A DNA stretch of 64,000 nucleotides from Mermis nigrescens. Taxonomy: Eukaryota; Nematoda; Enoplea; Mermithida; Mermithidae. This document shows, in pieces, positions 44,201 to 56,200 of the stretch. The notes under the pieces were generated by a model. The model saw only the letters and a program-made list of their open reading frames with translations. It did not search any database and was not told the origin of the DNA. The first letter of the stretch is position 1. Every line of letters begins with the position of its first letter. A program made the position numbers and the translations under genes. The stretch is taken from contig JAVLUZ010000157.1 in the NCBI GenBank assembly GCA_036768485.1, positions 11,054,422-11,118,421 on the forward strand, written 5' to 3'.

Positions 44201-47200
44201 TGCCGACCTTGAGATTTTCGTGCCTTGAGATGTCCAACCGGACACTTTATTAAAGTTACATAGAAATGTCCGGCCAGACATATTAAGGTACGTTAAAGCC
44301 TTCGGTTTTGCCTTAAAGCGTTCGGGCTGAAAAATGTACTATATGACTACGTAAACATATATGGCAGTACAAATAAGTAGAATTCCGACTCGACTTCAGT
44401 TAATAAATTAATGCTAATTGATTCATTTTAACTAGTTCTGATTATTTTTTTATTTTTTTAATTTTAATAAACTAAATTTGATCACGTTATAATGATCAAA
44501 TTTTAAAAATTATTTTATTAAGTTTTAATTAATTCTTAGATTTTACTATTACTAGGTAAAAGATGATCATGTTCAAAAATATAATGCTGATGTTCATAAC
44601 AATATTGTTTTCCGCGTTCTTGGACTGCTGGCACTATTGTGGCATGTTATCGTATTTGTTTACTGACTGATTTACTCAAATCATGCTAATTCAAAGTAGG
44701 ATACTAGCAAAAAATGCTCCGATGGAACGGAAAGGACGAAAATACTTGGAATAGCGGATTATTAAAGACATAAAAGGAGTGGACTGGAAAAAGTCACCTA
44801 TGCGCTCATAAATCATAAGAATCTGCTATAAATCAGATTCCTGTAAGCAATACAAACATCAAAGTATATTCTGCGGCCTCTAAAAAAGTAGGCGTCCTCT
44901 CTAAAACTTTTCACTGGTGTTTGCTGAAGAGATTGGAAGGAAATCTTGGCCTGTGTAAAGTAGCCGATTTAGCTTGAGATCAGTATCACATTTTCACGAC
45001 AATACCTAATCAATATTCAGCTAAAAGGCTCAATAGAAGAATGATGACATTCTCATCTTCCTGTTTATTATGGCTCTGAAGTTATACGTGTTATGCTAGC
45101 GTGAAGAGATGATGTAGGTACGTAATTTCTCTTGCTTCTGGCATTTTACATATATGAGCTATTAAAATTTCCGCTCTATCGTTATGCACTATTGAATTTA
45201 TTTGCAGTTATCTCGCTCAATCTTCATGCGCCGTGTGTTCTAAATTCTTTGGTGCTAACCTGCTTGCGCATGTTTAGTGCCTTACAGCACTTCAATACAT
45301 TTGCAACATTGCAACAGCGGTCGTTCGGACTTGTATTCAGTTAAGGTTAGTAAACAGAATGATTTGTCGTTTTCTTTAAAAAGATTATCTTGATGTTTAA
45401 AGAATAAAGTGTTGTATTATTTGTTTCTCAAACTAGGGCGACAACCGTACATGAGCGGCAAGAGAATTAGGGGTCTAGTTGGTTGAAATCGCCAGAAATG
45501 TTACTTAAAATAGAATTCTAAGGGCTCACAGTAATCTGTGAGGCTTTTTCATCTTCTAGGGTGCAACCCCCGAAAACCCTCACGCCAATTTGTGGTCTCA
45601 ACTAGCTTCTGTAGGCCGCAGAATATACTTCGATTTTTTGTTGCTTAGAGAAATCTGATTTTCAGCAGATTCTTATGATTTTTTAGCGCATAGATGACTT
45701 TTCCTAGTCCTCACCTTTTATGTCTTTAATACTCCTAAATTCCAAGTGTATTCGTCTTTTTTGTTCGATCAAAGCATTTTTCTTCGCTTGAATGTACATA
45801 AATTAAATCAATGTTTTCATCCGGATTACTCAGCTCGGTTGATTACGCACGGGCAAAGTACAAAAGTACGTCAAAAACGCTATAGGAAACTCGTGGTGAC
45901 GTCAGCGTGAAACAAAACATCGCGCAGTCTCAAATGAAAAAAATGATTGGATACGTAAATAAAATAAATGAAACGAGACAGTTTAGGACAAAAAACAAGG
46001 GCAACGGAAATGAAGTGGTCGAACTGTCATGGACAATGAGGCCTCTAATCCAATTTTGACTGAGAATTAAAAATTGAATCTAAACTTTATTTATTTTAAA
46101 CATTCAGCTTAATCGTCGGAAATAATCAGGACCACCGCTAAGTTTCAGGCGTAAAAGTTTACCAGAAATTAGCTGGCTGTAGACAACGAAGAAAACTGAA
46201 CATATCGATAAAAGGACATTGATTCTAGGAAAAAAGCTAAGGAAAGTATGTAAGGCTCCAAAATAACCTTCCAGTTATTTTACATCGGGCGATTGAGAAA
46301 CCAAATTTCTAATATTTTTCAGAGAAAATTCCACAGATAGGCTGACGTAAAATGGAAAAGCCGAAGACGCTTTGAGTTCAACTAAAGCTTGGCATATATG
46401 ACAATTATTTTTTATAATTCAATCCAAGTCGTCAATAAGAGGAAACCGTATTCATTCAGAACAGAACTGCCAGCCATTTTCGAAAATATATGCGCATCAG
46501 TGTTTTTTTTGTACAAGGTCCGTTTGTACATGTACAAAGATGGTCCCCAAAAGTCTTTGTACGTTTTGTACATGCAAATTTTTGTGTACTACAATATAGT
46601 ACAGTAGCGATTTTAGTGTGGTAAAACAGGGTTTTCGATCTTTAGTAGTGTATTCTACTTAATTTATGAGTTTCTGACGCCAAAAATTACTAAAAATTAT
46701 CTGAAAACGGCACGAAGCGCCGAAAAATGTTGACATTTTTCCATTCTAAATGCAAATTCTGCCATTTTAAAGATATATAGGACAAATAATTTATCAGTTC
46801 GGAGCGAAGCGCCGAAAATTGTGGGAATTTCACATCTTTTTACAGTTTTGTCTTCCTAAGAAATCTTTGTACATTTTGTAAACCACAAAATTTTCGGGCA
46901 CGATAATATGGTATAGCAGCGACTTTAGTGTGGTAAAAACAGAGTTCTTCGACTTTTCGTAGTGTGTTTTAGCTAATTTCTGGGTCTCTAAGGGCAAAAA
47001 TCACTAAGAATCGTCTTAAAACGGCGCGAAGCGCCAAAAAATTTGACATTTTTACTTTTTGATATGCAATTCTCACGTTATAAGGATATATAGAACACAC
47101 AATTACTCATTTCGGCGCGAAGCGCCGAAATTTTTCCTAATTTTAGACCTTTTTGCAATTTTTGTCTTCCCAAAAATCTTTGTACATGTACAAAGACGGT

Positions 47201-50200
47201 CCCGAAAAGTCTTTGTACATCGGGAAAAATCTTTGCCGAGTACAAAAAGAACCGTGATGCGCATACATGCACATCATAAGAATTCTATGAGGGGATGGGT
47301 GTTGAAATTTTAAAGTGCCTTTTTGGGCCCAAAAATACCGGTACGCGTCAAAAACCCCGGTTTTGGGCGTTTCTGACGATACTTTACCTTTCTAGAGCAT
47401 AAAACATGAAAAAAAATTAAAAATAAAAGTCTAATATAGTCAAAACATGAGTATATGGCAGCGCCTAAAATTTGAACTTTTGATCGTGCATGCATCGGCT
47501 CAAAATTTCGGGAGGTCTCCGGTCATTTTTAGGGGAAGGGGCTTTCAAAAAAAGCACGTAAAAACGGTCAAAAAATCCAATTTTTTCCAAAAATTGGTGA
47601 GGAGGGGTCAAAAATTTTCTGGCTTTAAGGGATAGGAGACAGCCAACTTTGAGTGGGGATCCTCAATCCCCTATTACATGTCCGCTTTTGAGCGAATAGA
47701 TAAGCTAAAAACGCTTAAAAGGGCACCTTCTCTATGAATTTTTGGAAAATTTTGGAAACTTTAATAAAATCGCGATTTCTTGGGGAAGCGGTGGAAAAAT
47801 TCCTAAGAGTGGGGTGAAAATATTTCTGCCCCCAAGATTATGTATGCAGCAAGACTTTTTGTTGAAAACCTAAAAAATTAGAATCGAATCTACTTACTTT
47901 GCTGCATACATCAAAGAAGAAGAAAGTGAGACGAAAAATCAATAAGCCTTAATGATTGGAAGGTACAAACATTACTAAGTGCTTATATGTACTCTATCCT
48001 TTCCTATAATGCGGAGAGCAACACATTTAATTAGAGGATCTGCTTACAAGGAAAGCGACATTAAATCGAGTGGCTAAATGATGTTTCCATAGCAAGGCAA
48101 TGGGAACAACAAGCGTAAGTAATAGGAAACCGATAAAAACTTAGACAAACGCCAAGACAATTAGTATCCGCATTTTACATCGTCGATCAGAACTTCGGAG
48201 AATTCTATCAAAAGCAATCAAGTGAATAGTGATACAACATACTGCAAAATTAATTGGAATAAAACCGCTAAATTATATGAAAGCTTGAGTACGTGTGTCA
48301 TGCAGTCGGATTAGGTTGCATGTCTTATATTGAATTGTGACCTACTATACTCACCGTCCCGCTAGAACAACTGTCCCTTTAGTTTCACCGTCCCACTAGA
48401 CCCGCCACGTGCATAATTAGGTATTACCTACTCACTTTTGCAACCGCCCTAACAGTCCCGCAGTCTCGCAAGAAATAGCAGACAAAATGAAGGTATTTAT
48501 TTTAAGCAGAAAATATTAAATTGCTCAAAGGGGATACTGAGTATTATTCCCACAATCATTAATTCAAAAACACGTCAAATGTGAGTAGCAGCAAATAAAA
48601 GGCGTTTTATACAATTTCATGTGTGTACTTTCGTACTATTGAGCGCTTTTTAAGAAATTCTGCATTTGGTACGCTCGCTTATCATTTCATAAGCTTCCCA
48701 CGCCAGCAAAGTTGATTGCATATAGCGTGTGAAAATGAAATTTATTTACACAAGTAAAATTCACGTAATAATTTAAAATCAAAATTTCGAAATAATCTTG
48801 AGTACGTAATAGAAAAATGTTTAATTCCATTTTAAAAATAGATTCGGACATATTGACATTGATCTGATTAACATTTTCGATTCTTTTCTGTTAAGAATTT
48901 GCAACAATCTATTTGGCTCGATCATAATCGAGTGGACTGTGGAAAAACTTTTTTCATTATATTCGTCTGTAATTAAAAGCTAATGCAACGTAAACGCTTC
49001 AATCTTATAACCTAACATTTTCAAGTGGGTCTTCCGAGACATTGGGACTAGTGGGACGGTCGCAAAAGTGCTTGACACCTCATTGTGCACGAGGAGGTGT
49101 TTTTTCGGTGGCACGGTGGGTCTATATTGGGGCAGTGGGTCTCGCGGGGACGCAGTGGGTCCAGCAAGACGAATACTTGCATTGGACCCCGATAATTACG
49201 CGTAAAAGCTAACTTTGTGAGGTAATCTCGATATCGACAAATGTATATCACGTGACTGAAAGCTTTTGTAGAGAAAGATGGTAAATGGCCTCAAATTTTT
49301 TGGCCAAAAATGGCAAAAAAGTATATAAAATAGTTAAAAGGTCGGAGGGAAGCAAAATATCGCAGCCTTCTGAGGGTATATGCTCTACACTCCCAAAAGA
49401 AGCGAAGTTCCAACTAGTAACGAAACAGGATAGGCCACCTAACTATTCGCAGTGTTTTTTCAATCACAATTTCCTTATTAATAGACCATATTTGATTAAA
49501 ATTTGACCAGAGGAAGATTATTCAGTAACGAACCAGGTTCTAAAGTTTTGCTGTAAACAGGAAGGCTGATTAAACACTATTCTATTTAAACGACATCACC
49601 ATCCAACTCAATCAAATGCTGATACCATTCCATACATTCAACTGTTTTCTTCTCATCTCGGTAATGACTTGAAGGAAAGCCAATCTAATGCAATTTTGAA
49701 CTGCAAACAAGTGTTTTGTAATCTTAATTGAAACTTAGATTTCCTAGAAGAATTTACCGACCATTGATTTTCTCGGACCAATAATATAAAGTCATTCTAC
49801 ACCTTTCACTGAATAGCGGCTCGATGCTTTATATGGTTATCCTTGGTGAAAATTGGCGAAATTAACATTAAGTTAATATCAAAAATGGCGAAATAGCAAC
49901 TAAAAACAGGCCTAAACCAAAATCTTTTATGCTACATGGTGGTCAAACATTTCCAATGGGAAATTGCAATCAAAACATTTATTTGTAGTAATGGGTAATC
50001 TTTATAGAATCTAAAAATTAAAAAAAGCTCCTACTTGTGATAGTATGTTTATAATTCTGAGACACTCATTGACCTATGTAGACCAATAATATAAAGTGAT
50101 TCAACATTTTCTCGAAATAGTGGCTCAATGTTCTGGATGTTGATCCGCTAATTTCTAGAATTGATGAAAAATAACATTCAGTTTTATCAAAAATGATCCT

Positions 50201-53200
50201 AAGTATCTGAAGTTCTATAACTGGGTTCTACACTTATAATTCATTAGAATGTTTTCTAGCCAATCATTCCCCCAAATGTAACTATTCAGAGACCAACAAT
50301 ATAAAGTGATTTTAACACCTTTCTCGAAACAATGGCTGAATGCTTTGGATGTTAATCCGTTGTTAATTACTAAAATTGATGAAAATAACCATCAATTTTT
50401 ACTCAAAATGATAAAATAGCATTGCCTAAAACCGAAATCTTTTTCTGTAAACCAAGCCTAAATAAGAGAAATGGCCATCGTTATCTGAGTGAATTTTCCT
50501 AAATTCTATGTAGCCTATACCGCCAACATTCTACTTTTAAGTATTTTCAGTTCAAAAAGTTCAATAAATGTCAAGTTGGCACTAACTCTTTATAGAATCT
50601 AAAATTTCAAAAGTTCCCAGTTGTGAATAGGAGACCATGAAGTTTGAGCATTCCTGCAGTTCTATAATTAGGTTATACACTTATGATTCATTAGAATGTT
50701 CCCTAGTCAATCATCCATAAATGTGACTATTTTGAGAGAAAAATATTTCAAACGTCAATTTTGAGACACTCATTGACCTATGTAGCACCAATAATATAAA
50801 ATGATTCAACACTCTTCTCGAAATAGTGTCTCAATGTCTTTGGATGTTGATCCGCTGATTACTAAAATTTATAGAAATAAAAATTCAATTTTTAACAAAA
50901 ATGATAAAATAGCATTGCCTAAAACCGAAATCTTCCATGTAATTCAAACTTAGGAATGAGAAATGGCCATCCTTATTTGGGTGAAATTTCCTGAATTATA
51001 TGTAGCCTGTACCGCCAACAATTCTACTAAATATATTTCAGTTCAAAAAAAAAAAAAAAAGTTCAATAATTTCAAAATGGCAGTCTCAAACGTTTATTTG
51101 CAGTAATGGACAATCTTTATGTAATCTAAAATTTTAAATAGCTCTCCATTTGTAATAAGGAGACCATGAAGTTTAAGTATCTGCAGTTCTATAACTGGGT
51201 TCTACACTTATGATTCATTAGAAGGTTTTCTAGCCAATCATCCCCGAATGTAAGTATTTTGAGAAAAAATAATCGAACATTAATTTTGAGATATTCATTG
51301 ACCTATGTAGACCAATAAAATAAAAAGTGATTCAACAGCTTTCTCGAAATAGAGGCATAATTCTGTAGATGTTGATCCGCTAATTTCTAAAATTGATTAA
51401 AAAGCATTCAATTTTTATCAAAAACGATAAAATAACATTGCCGAAAACCGAAATCTCTTTATGTAATTCCTGGCTAGAAAGCAATCTGATCCCAATTATA
51501 GATCTGCTATCCCAATTGCAAGTTTTAAGGTTTCGTATTTTTTAAAGATGGTCACGGCTTTTTGTGTGCACTTTAAACTTGAAGAAGCCACACAAGAAAA
51601 AATTTAATGAACTCAAATCAAATGAGTGATCTCGTTGTGAGCCAAATCAGATTAGGAACATCGATTATCTGCTCTGACTCAGTGTGATTTTTTTTTCTGG
51701 CAAGGGCTGTCATGAAATCGTAAGTCTGCACCTGTACATCATATGTCCCGCTTGTATTCCTGACCTTTTAAAATCGCGTTAGATTGGCTTTCATAGAAAC
51801 CACTGCAGAAATGAGAATGGAAACAGTACTGAATATAAGGAACGATTTAAGCTTTTGATTGAGTTTAATAAGTGATCCCGTAGAACTAGTGTAGTGTTTG
51901 ACCAACTCGTTTGTCTTTTCATACAAATTTGGACTTTATTTTGTTATTGAATAATCTGTCTTTTGCTCAATTTTTATTAAATTTGGACCATTATAAAGAA
52001 AATTATAATTGAAAAACACTGCGGATAGTTAGGTGGCCCAATCTCCTGTAGAAGACGCCAAATCATCCGAAAGATTCTAACGAATGGAAAATATAAGTAG
52101 GTATCCACAACTTTTCGAATTTTTGTTGTGTTCGGAACTAGCTAATTTTGCAAGCGACATTCCGGGGTCCCACGTTCTTATTTGCATAAGCAAGCAGAGT
52201 GTGGCCAGGTATATATGTAAAGGTCTTAAAAAGCTAGGTATGCACACAACAAATTCCTAGGAATTCGGAAAGAATAGTGAACTTCTTACTGGTAAAAAGA
52301 GAACGAAATCTTTCATCGCAAATTAAAAAGAACCGTTATTTGTTTGGAACCCCCAGAATTGAATTTTTCGATGCTATTTCTGGCAACTTGGCCCTATCGG
52401 ACCACCTACCAGAATTTTGTTGCTGCCCATGTATGATCGCGACCACGCTCAGAATGAAAAAAATGAGAAAAAAATTTGGGAGAAATATTCCGACAGTTTC
52501 GCACATTGACTCGTTTTAAAAACTGTCTGATAGAATTTGCCTGGATAAGTCTGATAATAACCGACTGACCGAGCTTGCCTCATTTTCACTTTTGTATTGC
52601 CATGTAAATAGCCACTAATTTCACACTCGAAAGAGCGGCAGCATTTTTTCAAATGCAAAATAAGGAACGAGTAAAATTTACAGATTCTTTAAAATCTGAA
52701 AAGCGAAATGAGCATACATGCACAGTATGGGAATTCTGGGGGGTGAAAACCTAAAGTGCTTTTGGGCCCAAAATGGCCTACGCTTAAAAACATCGTTTTT
52801 TGGCGTTTCTGACGATACTCATCCTTTAAGAATCATAAAAAAATCGAAAAAGTCGAATAAATTGACCAATATATCGCTTAAACATGAATAGGCGCGAAGC
52901 GCCGAAAATTTGGCGATTTTGAGCAAATAGATAGCCAAAAACCCTTAAAAAACACTTTTCTACCAATTTTCAGGTGAGTTTAGAAACTTAAAAATCGCAA
53001 TTCTGGGGGTGAAATTTTTTAAACCAAGTCGGATTCGGTTTCGTTGAGTGGAAAATTTCGATTAATTTAGTAACAACAGGCTTTTCAAAATGCAGAACAG
53101 TTGGCAAGAAACAAATTTATATGCTTTAAAAATCATGCAAATCTCGAAGCCCGAATCTTTACGACTCAGGTTTGTTTAGAGCCGTTATTTTGATACGAAA

Positions 53201-56200
53201 CTCGCCATCTTAGCAAAAACACGCTCAGCACTCAAACCGCGTGACAGGTAAACAATTCGAAGTCCATGTTGTCTAATTATTCCGGTTCTTCAACTTTACT
53301 GTTTAGCCACGAGCTCAACGCAAATATGCGTAGATAGGGCTTAAAAAGCGAAAAACATGCAAAAATGCGTCGATCGATCGATCGAGTATTATTGACGCAT
53401 GGTGGTCGACATTTTTGAAGAGGCTGCGTATTAGTTAAATAAACAGTAGCGATTGACGGATGTGTAGATTAGGCCGCTATTATACGTTTAAGTAACGTGA
53501 AAAAAACAACTGTCGTATTTGCGCCAAAACATTCCGAATGGAAAATTTTCGCCATGCACTGTTTACAAAGAAAAGTGGCCCGCGCGCAGAAAGAAATGAG
53601 CCAAAACGACGTGTCAGACAAATGTAAAGAATAAAGCATTCACGCATAGCTGCATGAAGAGCTGGGACATTTAGGAATGATGCCAGCTTAGAGGTAAAGC
53701 ATAATTGGATCAAAATTTGGGCAAAATAAGCTAGTCATAGGCAACGGTGGGCGGCACCAAACTTGGGAGGTGCAAGATTTTTACAAAAGTCAAAATGGCC
53801 TTAAAAATAGTGGTATGGCGGAAAAACACAATTCTTCAACGTTTCTCATCGAGCACTATCCATTGGCATCAAAAAATTGCGAAAAAAACAAAACAAAAAA
53901 TTTCAAGAATTGAATTCTGGGGGTATTTTGGTTTCTGGGGGTATTTTGGTTTCTGGGGTATTTTGGTTTCTGCGGGTGCATACTCCAATTCCCCCACGCC
54001 CAGGCATGGTCATAAGGGGAGGAGGTATACGGCTTTCTACATTTGGTAAAATAATTAGAAAAGCACTCAAAAATGGCTTTAACGAGACAATTTTAGCCAA
54101 AAGCAAGAGTGTAAAAAATGTCAAATTTTTAGGGATGGAAAGGCCGATTCCGGATGAGATGGAATCCGTGGAACCGCAGATTGGCCAGCTGTCGGCTTTA
54201 ATGTATTGCAGTGGCTTCTTCTTTACACCCGACTTCAATATTGTTTTAACCCCAGAATTTGCCTGAAAATTTTAATATTGTTGTTCGATGCATATTGTTG
54301 CATTGACTGATTGAAGTAAGTAAGCTCGACACTCAGGGACTGAGCGGACACTGAGAAGTTCCATTAGTCACACTTTTATTTCTTTCCTAGATGTCGACTA
54401 AGTGCATTTAATTACACTAGTCTTTAAATTCAATGGTTCATATTAGCCAAAGTTATGATTCGGTCAAGGGAGGGGGCGGGCGACTCAAAATAAATTGGTC
54501 TATATCTCGGAAATTCGTCGGTACACAAGTAGCTCGTAAAAACCGCATTTTTCGACGTTTATCGACACACTCGATCCATTAAGATCATAAAACTGAAATT
54601 TGTCGAGAAAAAATCTGAAGATTTTAGTCAAAGGCAAGCAATTTTGCCATATTTCCGTGCATTATCTTACCTTTCAAAATATTTTACAGGCCAAGGTGGG
54701 GGCGGCCGCCTCCACCAAAATACGGCCCTGCGTATAATTAATAGGGTTTTTGTAGCTAAATAGATGGCTTCTAAGTTTAATTATAGAATGCATTCAATGC
54801 GTTTAGGTGAGTGCGCAAGCATTCATGAGATAAAACATAGGACGCGGGCAAATTTTAGCGGGCGAGTCAAAAGATTTAAAAAACTGGTAATTGCTGTGAA
54901 ATAGGTTACAAGAAAACTATTAAGGAACACGTTTCCACAATTAACAATAGGTAAATGAAGACATAAAATCGACGAGAAAACCCAGCTAACAATTAATCAT
55001 ATAAATAAACAAGACGCAGCATTTTCTAAACAGTGAAAAAAGTTTACTGAGCCCATTCACAAAAGCGTTCTTGAATATGAAAGGGCCAAGGATATCCAAA
55101 TGCACAATAGAGATAAAAACGGAAGAATAATTACTCTCGTGCACACATATATGATCTATGTATGTAACTGGCATTGTCCAAGCATATCTCAAATTAAGAA
55201 GCTTTTTTCCGCACCTTCACGATATTGTGGACGAAAACTTGTTTTTTCGTCCTTTTGTCTGGGTTCAAAATTTACCTGAAATCGTTTTTCCCATTCAAAT
55301 AAAAATCGTCTGTTTTTCATCTGTATTTTGTCCAACTAACTGCTAACTAGCCGCAGGCACGTAATCTTTGGGAAAAACGGAGGGGGGTTCGGACCCCCCA
55401 AAATTCAGAAAAATCGGACAAATAGGACCTTCTTAAACGTTATTTTCTGCTATTTTTGGCCTTTTTTGTGCTTAGTCCCCCAAAATTGGTGTTGGTCCCC
55501 CAAAATAGGACGGCCAGCTACGTGCCTGAATAGCCGGAGTTCTAATCCGAAATTGATCGTACATGAGTAAGCGCATAAACACGAATTCTGCATTTTTAGC
55601 ATACAAGTAGCGGGGGTGGGGAATCCCCCATTCAAAGTTGGTCTTACCCCATACCCCGAAGCAATGAAGTTTTTGATGTTCCTGCCCGATTTTCGGCAAA
55701 AACATGGCTTCTTTTCTGGCCATTTTTAGCTGATTTTCTGCTTATTTGTCCAAACATTAGAAGTCATCTGCCCTTCTCCCTTAAAATGACAGAGGACCTT
55801 CACCCAAAATTTCGAGCAGTTACAAGTATGCCCCTGCCATAAGTACGCTTCTCGCCACAAAACTTGAACAATTACCATTCCTTGAAGGCAGTGGCGGATC
55901 AAGGATTTTCCTAAGGGGGGGCGGTACCCTAAGGGGAGGCGGAATCATGATTTGGGCGGAAACGTTAGCCGTTTTAACTCGAAAATCGCTGCAAAATCGC
56001 TCAAAAATCCCCAATTTTGCGCACTATTTTGTAGCCAATGGGGGAAGCGGCCGCCCCCGCTCCCTAAATCCGCCCCTGCTTGAAGGCCTCTTTGGGATTG
56101 AATAGCCTATGTTTTAACATAGGACGTGGTCATGTTTTAGCCAGAAATGCAAAATCTACGACCACGTCCAGTGTTATAACATAGGTCTAAATCCTTAACA

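Noticed and set aside
49540..51480. CRISPR-like or gene-family array
   Set aside because: Units are long, unequal and degenerate, without short repeats and spacers, and without open frames; the locus is eukaryotic.
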